Below, one piece after another: positions 26,201 to 33,960 of a DNA stretch of 36,344 nt. The notes beneath the pieces were generated by a model, which saw only the letters and a program-made list of their open reading frames with translations, was not told the origin of the DNA and did not search any database. The DNA is from an uncultured Roseburia sp. (GTDB lineage: Bacteria; Bacillota; Clostridia; Lachnospirales; Lachnospiraceae). Each line of letters begins with the position of its first letter. Positions within the stretch are counted from its first letter, which is position 1. The stretch covers positions 1-36,344 of the forward strand of contig CANDCP010000032.1 of assembly GCA_947383215.1 (NCBI GenBank), given 5' to 3'. A program made the position numbers and the translations under genes.

Positions 26201-29200
26201 GAGTTTATAGGCTGGTTTACGAGCGAGGACTTCTCGGGCGCGCCGGTAACGGGAATTACGGCGACTACGTCCGGCAACCTGAAACTGTATGCAAAATTCT
26301 TAAAAGAGGGCGCGGTAACGGGCGTCAGCCTTGACAAGACGAGCGCAAACCTGAAAGCCGGAGAGACGGTTTCTCTGACCGCGACGGTAGAGCCTGCCGG
26401 GGCGAAAGATAAGACTGTAACATGGACCAGCTCAAAGCCGGAGGTGGCGACTGTTTCTCAGGAAGGCCTTGTGAAGGCGGTAGCAGAAGGAAGCACGGTT
26501 ATCACCGTAAAGACAAAAGACGGGGAATTTATTGCCCAGTGTGATATTTTTGTATCTGCGGCTTCGACCGGACCTGGCTATACACGCGCCGAAAAAGGCG
26601 TTGAGATCGACAAGGACGGCAACCTCGTCCTCTATGTAACGAAGACGAGTATGGGAAGCGTAGTTGCGTTTTACGGCATTTACGGCAGCGAGGAGGAGGC
26701 GAAAGGCAAAAAGCTTTCCGACCTGCCGGGCTATAATATGACGCAGAGCAGCGACGGCGCGTTCGAATATAAGGCGGTGAAAGCCGACAAGACAAAATAT
26801 CTTGCCTATGCGTTTAACGGGGGAATCCAGGAAACGCCGATTGTAATCGCAATAAGCGATATTCCTTCGGTAGACGGCGGCAGCAGCGAGCCGGTGACGG
26901 CGGGATTTACCGTAAATCATTATTTGCAGAATGAAAAGGGCGAGTATGCGCTGCACACTTCCCTGAAGAGAACCGGAGTGGTTAACGAGACGGTAACCGA
27001 AAGTCCGGTAGAGTACAGCGGGTATATGTTCAATTCTTCTAAGAGTAAGGTGAGCGGAACAGTAGTGGCAAACGGCAGTCTTGTGCTTGATTTCTACTAC
27101 GATCTGGTTGACGACAGGGAAAGCGCATCCTACACGATTAAGCATTACGTACAGAACAGAGAGCAGAACGGATATGACGTATACGACGAAGAGACCAAGA
27201 CGGCTAAAGTCGGAAATACGGTGAAAGTAGATCCGCTTGTACGTCCTGGAATTAAGTTTAACGCATCCCGCAGCCATACGAGCGGGGAAGTGACGGCGGA
27301 CGGTAAGCTGGAGCTGACCTGTTACTATGACAGAGAGACATATAATATTACTTATGAATTAAACGGAGGCACGGATAATCCTTCCTCCAACAGACAGACG
27401 TACGTATACGGTGTCGGGCTTCCTTCTTTGGAGGGACCAAACAAGGACGGCTATACTTTCGGCGGATGGTATACAAACGCCGACTTTAGCGGCGCACAGG
27501 TAACCCAGATAACACGTGACAGTACCGGCGATATCACTTTATATGCAAAATGGGTGGAGCGGACCGGCGATGAGAAGACGGCGCATTATACAGTATTGTT
27601 CTATGAGCAGAATACACAGAAGAACGGATACCGCCTGGCGGATCGAAGCGTAAAGACAGGCACGGTTGGAGAGACAGTATCCGCGGCGTCGACGGAACGC
27701 ACCGGATTTACGCTGAATCCTGACGCAGCCGGCAGCAAAGTAAGCGGAACGGTAACCGAAGATAATAAACTGGAGCTTTCGCTCTACTATGACAGAAATA
27801 CGTATAACATTATTTATGAACTTGACGGAGGAACAAATAATTCTCTGAATGCGGCGACATATCTGTACGGATTGGCGATGTATCTGGAAGATCCGAGCAA
27901 GGACGGCTATATTTTTGCCGGCTGGTTTGAGGATGCGGCGCATACGACGAGAATCCGTTCCATCTATCCGGGCGTATCCGGGGATATTACGGTATATGCG
28001 GCATGGCAGTCGGAGGAGAGCCCGGGGGCAGTCAGACATTCTATTACATACGTTGTAAACGGCGGCGTTCGTCCGAGCAGCCTTATTAACTATTATGAGG
28101 AGGGCGTCGGAAGAGTTTTGGGAGAGCCGACCTATGAGGGACGTGAGTTCCTTGGCTGGTACACAACGGAGAATTTTGAGGAAGGGACGAAAATTACCGA
28201 AATTCCGGCGACGGCGACAGAGAATTATGTCCTGTTTGCAAAATGGTCCGATCCGGATCCGGAAACGGTTATACACAATATCACTTATGTAGTATACGGA
28301 GACGTTGTGTGGAATGGAGTTTTTGAGGAAGGAAAAGAGATGCGATTGACACAGCCGAGCCGTGACGGATATACGTTCCTTGGCTGGTATACGACACCGA
28401 CGTTTATTGAAGGAACCGGAATCAGTAGAATTCTGGCGACGCAGAAAGAGGATATCACGGTTTATGCGAGATGGTCGAGAAATAACGAGCAGGAGCCAGT
28501 AAATTATACGGTAACCTTCGACAGCGCAGGCGGTTCGGCCGTAGCGCCACAGACGGTGAGAGAAGGAATGACGGCTGTACAGCCGCTGGCTCCTACAAAA
28601 GCGGGCTTTGTATTTAAAGGCTGGATGCTTGGCAATGCGGCATATAACTTTGCATCGCCTGTAAACGGAAACATCACGCTGACAGCGAAGTGGGAGGCAG
28701 TAAAGCCGCCGGTTGCGAGCGTGAAGGTAACCGGGATCACGATCAGCGGAATCTCCAAGAAAATCGCGGCGGGCAAGAAAGTGCAGCTGACAGCGGCTGT
28801 GCTGCCGGCAAATGCGACAGACGCTTCCGTGACATGGTCGATCAAAGCCGACAAGAATGCGAAATATGCGAGCGTGGACGCTAAGACGGGTCTGGTAAGC
28901 ACAAAGAAGAACGGAAAGAACAAGACGGTGACGATCGTTGCGACGGCGAACGACGGAAGCGGCGTGACGGCCGAGTATAAGATCAAGCTTATGCAAAAGG
29001 CGGTGAAGAAGATCACGCTGAAGGCTTCTGCAACTACGGTGAAAGCCGGAAAGAAAGTAAAGATCAAAGCGACCGTAACCCCGAAGGCTTCGGCAAAGAA
29101 GATTAACAGCAAGCTGAAATGGGAGAGCAGCAATCCGAAATACGCGACAGTGACATCAAAGGGTCTGGTAAAGACAAAGAAGGCCGGAAAGAAGAAGACA

Positions 29201-29269
29201 GTAAAGATCACGGCGCGCGCGACGGACGGATCGAACAAGAAAAAGACAATTAAGATAAAACTTAAGTAA
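23225..29269 (+). CDS. Secreted GH81 endo-beta-1,3-glucanase, second copy, with Big2/InlB-B/MucBP-like repeats
   Basis: A 2014-residue paralogue of the preceding enzyme in the same operon (AAGGAGGAG before ATG 23225). Signal peptide 1-32, cut after VQA. GH81 region about 33-855 with VNDHHFHYGYW (D513), 'YPFLRNFDIYEGHSWASG' and GNNQESSSEAVNAW (E611, E615). It has longer active-site loops than its neighbour, for example an insertion between WASG and GNNQ, so substrate length preference may differ. C-terminal order: MucBP-like (885-956), InlB-B (957-1025), Big2 (1029-1112), the unassigned ~95-residue module (1118-1212), MucBP-like and InlB-B repeats, then two Lys-rich Big2 domains (from about 1833). 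No sorting signal. The last ~560 residues closely match the end of the GH16 protein downstream. Confidence 0.93.
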   Translation: MCLKKLRTRIMACVCMTTVIGTSVPMTGLVQAASHDDPSVNVMLDEGGYKTEVFGIGTDDWGQTWPDRKEKLPPATTYLTDHYRETVGTVPTSDWASSVVFDKYSESLYAHPLAFRAASNGMQMASPAVVDSTSYVDGEPSVESLLNDETVELVVGADGFSAVDARVDKTTDWTYEIVMANSAGTSSMRSTLAKGTPYAYYTFDNLSPTISLGAGATDLAIYKNNANILGVSLTNKKDGKTHYYGVYAPSGTTWTNAGGKLTANLPSGKSYLSIAILPDNSNEAFSLYEQYAFNFITDTKVEWEYLENSSKVNTRYSVTTTNMEDGTIGGDTIIALYPHQWRYLMDGTGTFTQYTYDTIRGTMKTIEGNSYLTEMTFNGMLTGLPVTEDETDKGNITDQLGYLWNYRKDKEDPKWIVNLEGQYGGFDTYWVGKNLNTLSEAIFLADQLSADETVKGWKNDIVEGVANYLQFWFNPGDMYVNGDYVDDYFYYHEDYGTLIGYPASYSTDKEVNDHHFHYGYWIKAAAAVAMNDPEWAKSWGGMVYEMISDIANTNRDGSSYNENSPAKYPFLRNFDIYEGHSWASGVANYEYDENGKLIDEKGGLAGGNNQESSSEAVNAWASLVLWGEAVGDKRIRDLGIYLYTTEVAAVEEYYYDVHDEVFTDKYEDKDNYNIQTVTRLFGGRYDHTAWWTENSIEVTTITMLPLSGATFYMGRHKNKVKAVVDSISENSNQWKHFVDTKDQSCANFGKTDMLTDPETNQDVIAMYYAYYDADAAMEMWDSSDEGKVENGESRAHTMAYITSLKNYGTQNFDITGSSPFSLVLEKDGKKTYVAENHTGEDQRVYFSDGTYVDVPANSTYGGDKTGDGENPNQDDSQLLPSKKKFNLEVYCEKLEGSGYDMTSRTVNVRSEENTYTYKPAQINGFTFDSANTNNHLTVNVTEGTVETVKVYYTRNSYTISYTLNGGSVSGTNPTSYRYGQTLSLTAPTLDGYEFIGWFTSEDFSGAPVTGITATTSGNLKLYAKFLKEGAVTGVSLDKTSANLKAGETVSLTATVEPAGAKDKTVTWTSSKPEVATVSQEGLVKAVAEGSTVITVKTKDGEFIAQCDIFVSAASTGPGYTRAEKGVEIDKDGNLVLYVTKTSMGSVVAFYGIYGSEEEAKGKKLSDLPGYNMTQSSDGAFEYKAVKADKTKYLAYAFNGGIQETPIVIAISDIPSVDGGSSEPVTAGFTVNHYLQNEKGEYALHTSLKRTGVVNETVTESPVEYSGYMFNSSKSKVSGTVVANGSLVLDFYYDLVDDRESASYTIKHYVQNREQNGYDVYDEETKTAKVGNTVKVDPLVRPGIKFNASRSHTSGEVTADGKLELTCYYDRETYNITYELNGGTDNPSSNRQTYVYGVGLPSLEGPNKDGYTFGGWYTNADFSGAQVTQITRDSTGDITLYAKWVERTGDEKTAHYTVLFYEQNTQKNGYRLADRSVKTGTVGETVSAASTERTGFTLNPDAAGSKVSGTVTEDNKLELSLYYDRNTYNIIYELDGGTNNSLNAATYLYGLAMYLEDPSKDGYIFAGWFEDAAHTTRIRSIYPGVSGDITVYAAWQSEESPGAVRHSITYVVNGGVRPSSLINYYEEGVGRVLGEPTYEGREFLGWYTTENFEEGTKITEIPATATENYVLFAKWSDPDPETVIHNITYVVYGDVVWNGVFEEGKEMRLTQPSRDGYTFLGWYTTPTFIEGTGISRILATQKEDITVYARWSRNNEQEPVNYTVTFDSAGGSAVAPQTVREGMTAVQPLAPTKAGFVFKGWMLGNAAYNFASPVNGNITLTAKWEAVKPPVASVKVTGITISGISKKIAAGKKVQLTAAVLPANATDASVTWSIKADKNAKYASVDAKTGLVSTKKNGKNKTVTIVATANDGSGVTAEYKIKLMQKAVKKITLKASATTVKAGKKVKIKATVTPKASAKKINSKLKWESSNPKYATVTSKGLVKTKKAGKKKTVKITARATDGSNKKKTIKIKLK

Positions 29270-29307
29270 GGGAGAGGAGCCGCTGTGAAGATTTCACAGC
29301 GGCTCTA
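27587..29307 (+). repeat. Long direct repeat, copy 1 (3' end of second GH81 gene plus terminator)
   Basis: From 27587 to the stop, codons match those at 32234-33919 almost one for one, with a single one-codon length difference near 28490; many runs of dozens of bases are identical. Weaker, protein-level similarity extends further left to about 27130. The terminator hairpin is part of the repeat. Confidence 0.9.
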
Positions 29308-29310
29308 ATG
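29278..29310 (+). terminator. Hairpin terminator after second GH81 gene
   Basis: A 12-bp perfect stem (AGCCGCTGTGAA at 29278-29289, complement 29293-29304) with a three-base loop lies nine bases after the stop. The following T tract is broken (CTAATGTATTTT), so termination may be partial. It matches the hairpin at 33926-33960 apart from paired changes. Confidence 0.7.
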
Positions 29311-29359
29311 TATTTTCATAAAAAATTGCTATTTTTGTAAAAAATAGATACCTTTATAA

Positions 29360-29393
29360 AAAAAATGAACTGATTTTGAACAAAAAATGAACT
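29360..29393 (+). repeat. Paired direct repeat AAAAAATGAACT upstream of GH16 gene
   Basis: The 12-base word AAAAAATGAACT occurs at 29360-29371 and 29382-29393, exactly 22 bases (two helical turns) apart, running into the candidate TATAAT box. Such in-phase pairs can be binding sites of a dimeric activator; this is inference from spacing. Confidence 0.5.
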
Positions 29394-29398
29394 ATAAT
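29370..29398 (+). promoter_or_regulatory. Candidate promoter of GH16 gene
   Basis: TATAAT at 29393-29398 is perfect, but the -35 region at 17-base spacing (CTGATT, 29370-29375) is poor, which would fit an activator-dependent promoter together with the direct repeats overlapping it. The leader to GTG 29483 would be about 80 bases. Confidence 0.55.
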
Positions 29399-29412
29399 TA
29401 AGGAAAATGTAT

Positions 29413-29441
29413 GGATTATGGGTAAATTTCACACATAATCC
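29413..29441 (+). promoter_or_regulatory. Inverted repeat in GH16 leader
   Basis: GGATTATG (29413-29420) and CATAATCC (29434-29441) form a perfect 8-bp dyad spaced by 13 bases, located just after the predicted transcription start. It could be an operator or an RNA hairpin in the leader. Confidence 0.45.
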
Positions 29442-29482
29442 GGGGGAGCAAGGTAACATATGCAGGAAAAGGAGGATGTAAG

Positions 29483-32400
29483 GTGAAAAAGAAAAGATGC
29501 GGCAAATTAAAAAAAGCAGTCGCGTTGCTTTTGACAGGAGCGATGCTCTGCGGAGAGGGGGCAGCGTTTGGTCCATTGGGGGATGGATTCGGGGCGGCTA
29601 AGGTATCGGCGGCGGATGAGGAGACGCCGAAGGTGACGGTTACTTCGATGGAATACTATCCGAATGAAGGACCAACCATTACAAGAGACGCCGTGAAGGA
29701 TGCGACATTCGGATTTGTTGCGCCGAAATTCAACGGTAAGGAATACAAGGATCTCGATCTTGCGGCGGTTTGGGATGACCTTACGATTGAGGAGAAGCAG
29801 GAAGACGGTACATGGATGAATATCGACAAAAAATATAATCCGGACAGCCCATATGTGTGGAACGCGGACTGGGCATTTTGTCTCGGGGAGAACTGGGATA
29901 ACTATGTCTTCTGGTTTAAACTGGAAGAGTCCATGGATCTTCGTATTCGAAGCAAGACAAATGTAAACGTCTCCTTAGAGTATCATCTTGTAGTGAACAA
30001 GCTGGAGAAGAAGAAGATTACTTCGATAAGCAGCTCGGAGACGCAGCAGGCGGCGGAACCGACCGGAGAATCGGCGATTCACTTCGATAAGATGACCGTA
30101 AACGGAGAGGGGCTGAAAAGTTTTGTAAATTATCAGCAGTATGAGGATGATCTGGAAATGCTGGTTGACAATAAGGACGGCAAAGGATTTGTCGCGCTCT
30201 CTGCCAATCCGGATTCTAACTTTATATGGGATCAGAACTTCGGAATGTGGTATGACGGAGCCGGCGGTATCTGGTTCCGGAGCGTTAACTGGTCGTTTAC
30301 GGTACGGTTCCGTTCAAGGTCGGATAATTCCGTTTATCACGACTTTGAAATGCTCTATGAACCTCCGAAAAGATCCAGTTTCAAATTGTCAACGACAGGA
30401 TCAGCAGATGCTGTGGAGACAAATGTAACTGCTATAAATGCAGAACACTCGGGAGCGACAGGAATTGTTCTTCCGTATATTGACGGCACCAGACCGTATC
30501 AACAAGACTTGGAAAAATTTGTATATCAGATTCAGGTAGACGGGAATTGGGTAGATCTTGCGGATCCGGCTGCCAGCGGTTTTGTTTATCAGGGCAATGG
30601 GTACAGTAAGTATTCTCCGAATGATCAGTGGGGATATTTTGTGGATTATGTCTACGGATTATGGTTTCAACAGGTTAAGGTCGATAAAGTGGTTCGTGTC
30701 GGATATCCGGAGAACGGCGAAGTAGGAGGCGCAGTTGGCGACAACTGGATTACTTATAATATCACCGGGGATCCGGATGCAAAAGATAGAGATATTGAGG
30801 ATATGATACCAATTGAAGTGGACGATCCGGAGGGAGAGCCGAAAAATGATGTGCAGGAAAAAGACATTCCGGTTCCGGAAGGCTGGCAGATGATCTGGCA
30901 CGATGAGTTTAATGGAGGTTCTCTTGATTCGTCGAAGTGGGCAAATCAGACGGGATATATTTTGGATTTGGACGATATTACAACAGCTGGCTGGGGTAAT
31001 AATGAGGATGAGTGGTATTCGGATTCACCGAAGAATACTTCCGTTCACGACGGTATGTTGAACATAACTATGGTTCCGGAAGAGAAAACGTTTACCGCGA
31101 ACGACGGTCAGACGGCGACGGCGAAATATTCTTCCGGTAAGATTTTGACGAAGGATAAATTTTCTGTAAAATACGGGCGTGTAGATTTTAGAGCAAAACT
31201 TCCGGCAGGAACGGGTATCTGGCCTGCAATGTGGATGATGCCGAACGATGATGTCTATGGTACATGGTCGGCATCAGGCGAAATTGACGTTTTTGAGGGC
31301 AAAGGTCGTACCCCGCAGATGGCATATGGAACGCTGCATTACGGCGGAGTATCTCCTGGAAATAAAAATACGGGTGATTTTATAGATATGGTTGCCAACG
31401 GAAATAAGAAGACGGAATTTACAGATTGGCACGTATACAGCGTTGTGTGGGAAGAAGGTAATATTAAGGTATATGCCGACGGACTGCCTTATTTTAAATG
31501 TACAAGTGAAATATTTTATTCTGTAAACGGTAACGAGAATGCGCCGTTTGACCAGCGTTTTTATCTGATAATCAACCTTGCAGCTGGCGGCTGGTTTGAT
31601 GGCGGCGTAAAACCTGGACCTGATTTTGAGAGAGCAGATATGTATGTAGACTACGTTCGCGTATTCCAGAAGGAAGTTGCGGAAGGCGAAGACGAGAAGA
31701 ATGACGACGACAAGTGGGAGAGCAACGGTAAGAACGACGGACTTTACGGAGATTACAAGATGGTCGGCTCATCCTCCTATACCGTCAACTATTATCTGCA
31801 GAATGTAGCGAGAAACGGCTACGAGCTGAATGATACAAGAAAAGAGTCCGGCAAGGCGGGCGAGACAGTAAAAGTCAATCCGATAGACCGTACGGGATTC
31901 ACATACAATGCGTCCCGCAGTACGGCAAGCGGAACGGTAGCCGAGGACGGCAGTCTGACGCTGAATATCTATTATGACAGAAATGTATACAATATAAAAT
32001 ATGAATTGAACGGAGGCAAGGATAATCCGTCCAGCAACAGACTGACATATGTATACGGCGAAGGTATTCCGGAATTGGCGTCGCCGAAGAAAGACGGCTT
32101 CGTGTTTGACGGCTGGTATGAGGATGAAGCGTGCACCGACAAGAAGATCACACAGATAACGAGAAGCCGGACCGGCGATATTACGTTATATGCAAAATGG
32201 AGGGAACAGTCCAGCGGCGAAAAAACAGCTGAGTACACGATTTTGTTCTACGAGCAAAATACGCAGAAGAACGGATACCGCCTGGCGGATCGAAGCGTAG
32301 AAACAGGCACGGTCGGAGAGACGGTGACGGCGAAGCAGACAGAGCGCACCGGATTTACGCTGAATCCTTCCGCAGTCGGCAGTAAATTGAGCGGAACGGT

Positions 32401-33919
32401 AACGGAAGATAACATGATGGAGCTTTCGCTCTACTATGACAGAAATACGTATAACATTACTTATGAACTGGACGGAGGAACCAATAATTCTCTGAATGCG
32501 GCGACATATCTGTACGGATTGATTATGCAGCTGGAAGAACCGAGTAAGGATGGTTATATTTTTGCCGGCTGGTTTGAGGATGCGGCGCATACGACGAGAA
32601 TCCGTTCCATCTATCCGGGCGTATCCGGAGATATTACGGTATACGCGGCATGGCAGGAGGAGGAAAAGCCTGGGGCAGTCAGACATTCCATTACCTATGT
32701 TGTCAACGGCGGCGTTCGTCCGAGCAGCCTTATTAACTATTATGAGGAGGGTGTAGGAAGAGTCTTGGGAGAGCCGACCTATGAGGGGCGTGAGTTCCTT
32801 GGCTGGTATACGACGGAAACCTTCGAGGAAGGAACGAAAATTACCGAGATTCCGGCGACGGCAACGACAGACTATGTTTTGTTTGCTAAATGGTCCGATC
32901 CGGAACCGGATGTTATTATGCACAATATTACTTATGTAGTATATGGCGAGACGCAGTGGAAAGGTACCTTTGAAGAGGGAAAAGAGATGCGCCTGATGCA
33001 GCCGACCCGTGAGGGATATACGTTCCTCGGCTGGTATACGACGCCGGACTTTATTGCGGGAACCGGAATCAGTAGAATTTCGGCGACGCAGAAAGAGGAT
33101 ATCACGGTTTATGCGAGATGGTCCAAGAATGAGGAGCCGAAGGATCCGGAAAATTATACGGTAACCTTCAACAGCGCGGGCGGTTCGGCAGTACCGTCGC
33201 AGACCGTAGAGGAAGGAAAGACTGCGATACAGCCGGCGGCGCCTACGAGAGCGGGCTTTGTATTTAAGGGCTGGATGCTTGGCAATGCGGCGTATAACTT
33301 TGCATCGCCTGTAAACGGAAATATCACGCTGACAGCGAAATGGGAGGCGGTAAAACCGCCGGTTGCGAGCGTGAAAGTAACTGGAATCAAAATCAGCGGA
33401 ATCTCCAAGAAGATCGCGGCGGGCAAGAAAGTGCAGCTGACAGCGGCTGTGCTGCCGGTGAATGCGACGGATCCTTCCGTAACATGGTCGATCAAGGCCG
33501 ATAAGAACGCGAAGTATGCGAGCGTGGACGCTAAGACAGGTCTGGTAAGGACAAAGAAGAGCGGAAAGAACAAAACGATAACGATCATTGCGACGGCAAA
33601 CGACGGAAGCGGCGTAAAGGCGGAGTATAAGATTAAGCTTATGCAAAAGGCAGTGAAGAAAATTACGCTGAAGGCCTCCGCAACCACAGTGAAAGCCGGA
33701 AAGAAAGTAAGAATCAGGGCGACCGTAACCCCGAAGGCTTCGGCAAAGAAGATTAACAGTAAGCTGAAATGGGAGAGCAGCAACCCGAAATACGCGACAG
33801 TGACGTCGAAGGGTCTGGTAAAGACAAAGAAGGCCGGAAAGAAGAAGACAGTAAAGATCACGGCGCGCGCAACGGACGGATCAAACAAGAAAAAGACAAT
33901 TAAGATAAAACTTAAGTAA
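29483..33919 (+). CDS. Secreted GH16 endo-beta-1,3-glucanase (laminarinase) with N-terminal triplicate modules and InlB-B/Big2 tail
   Basis: A 1478-residue secreted enzyme. Signal peptide 1 to about 43 (cut after VSA). Residues about 49-430 hold three related ~125-residue beta modules rich in Trp/Tyr, possibly carbohydrate-binding. The GH16 domain (about 467-731) begins GWQMIWHDEFNGG and has the catalytic SGEIDVFEGKG: E600 nucleophile, D602, E605 acid/base, in the ExDxxE form typical of laminarinases, plus 'GTGIWPAMWMMP' upstream. The tail has MucBP-like and InlB-B repeats and two very basic Big2 domains nearly identical to those of the GH81 protein before it. The GTG start has AAAGGAGG upstream; no other start fits the signal peptide. 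It likely acts with the GH81 pair on the same beta-1,3-glucan. Confidence 0.93.
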   Translation: MKKKRCGKLKKAVALLLTGAMLCGEGAAFGPLGDGFGAAKVSAADEETPKVTVTSMEYYPNEGPTITRDAVKDATFGFVAPKFNGKEYKDLDLAAVWDDLTIEEKQEDGTWMNIDKKYNPDSPYVWNADWAFCLGENWDNYVFWFKLEESMDLRIRSKTNVNVSLEYHLVVNKLEKKKITSISSSETQQAAEPTGESAIHFDKMTVNGEGLKSFVNYQQYEDDLEMLVDNKDGKGFVALSANPDSNFIWDQNFGMWYDGAGGIWFRSVNWSFTVRFRSRSDNSVYHDFEMLYEPPKRSSFKLSTTGSADAVETNVTAINAEHSGATGIVLPYIDGTRPYQQDLEKFVYQIQVDGNWVDLADPAASGFVYQGNGYSKYSPNDQWGYFVDYVYGLWFQQVKVDKVVRVGYPENGEVGGAVGDNWITYNITGDPDAKDRDIEDMIPIEVDDPEGEPKNDVQEKDIPVPEGWQMIWHDEFNGGSLDSSKWANQTGYILDLDDITTAGWGNNEDEWYSDSPKNTSVHDGMLNITMVPEEKTFTANDGQTATAKYSSGKILTKDKFSVKYGRVDFRAKLPAGTGIWPAMWMMPNDDVYGTWSASGEIDVFEGKGRTPQMAYGTLHYGGVSPGNKNTGDFIDMVANGNKKTEFTDWHVYSVVWEEGNIKVYADGLPYFKCTSEIFYSVNGNENAPFDQRFYLIINLAAGGWFDGGVKPGPDFERADMYVDYVRVFQKEVAEGEDEKNDDDKWESNGKNDGLYGDYKMVGSSSYTVNYYLQNVARNGYELNDTRKESGKAGETVKVNPIDRTGFTYNASRSTASGTVAEDGSLTLNIYYDRNVYNIKYELNGGKDNPSSNRLTYVYGEGIPELASPKKDGFVFDGWYEDEACTDKKITQITRSRTGDITLYAKWREQSSGEKTAEYTILFYEQNTQKNGYRLADRSVETGTVGETVTAKQTERTGFTLNPSAVGSKLSGTVTEDNMMELSLYYDRNTYNITYELDGGTNNSLNAATYLYGLIMQLEEPSKDGYIFAGWFEDAAHTTRIRSIYPGVSGDITVYAAWQEEEKPGAVRHSITYVVNGGVRPSSLINYYEEGVGRVLGEPTYEGREFLGWYTTETFEEGTKITEIPATATTDYVLFAKWSDPEPDVIMHNITYVVYGETQWKGTFEEGKEMRLMQPTREGYTFLGWYTTPDFIAGTGISRISATQKEDITVYARWSKNEEPKDPENYTVTFNSAGGSAVPSQTVEEGKTAIQPAAPTRAGFVFKGWMLGNAAYNFASPVNGNITLTAKWEAVKPPVASVKVTGIKISGISKKIAAGKKVQLTAAVLPVNATDPSVTWSIKADKNAKYASVDAKTGLVRTKKSGKNKTITIIATANDGSGVKAEYKIKLMQKAVKKITLKASATTVKAGKKVRIRATVTPKASAKKINSKLKWESSNPKYATVTSKGLVKTKKAGKKKTVKITARATDGSNKKKTIKIKLK

Positions 33920-33957
33920 GAGTGAAGAACCACTGTGAAATTTTCACAGTGGTTCTT
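32234..33957 (+). repeat. Long direct repeat, copy 2 (3' end of GH16 gene plus terminator)
   Basis: Near-duplicate of 27587-29307, in direct orientation about 4.65 kb downstream. It includes MucBP-like, InlB-B and Big2 coding units and the terminator hairpin. Recombination between the copies would delete the GH16 catalytic region and fuse the GH81 enzyme to this tail in frame. Confidence 0.9.
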
Positions 33958-33960
33958 TTT
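33926..33960 (+). terminator. Terminator after GH16 gene, possibly serving the convergent rubrerythrin gene too
   Basis: A 15-bp perfect palindrome (AGAACCACTGTGAAA at 33926-33940, complement at 33942-33956) followed by T residues to 33960. It lies between two convergent stop codons, so it may act in both directions, although the T run is good only on the plus strand. Confidence 0.88.

Noticed and set aside
27539-28996. A long minus-strand open frame (485 codons), with a similar one at 32186-33646
   Set aside because: Both lie antisense to the duplicated repeat tails of the glucanase genes. Their protein sequence is rich in Arg, Ile, Cys and His with no recognisable domain and no ribosome site. 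They exist in both copies only because the repeat is duplicated and its codon use leaves the opposite strand open.
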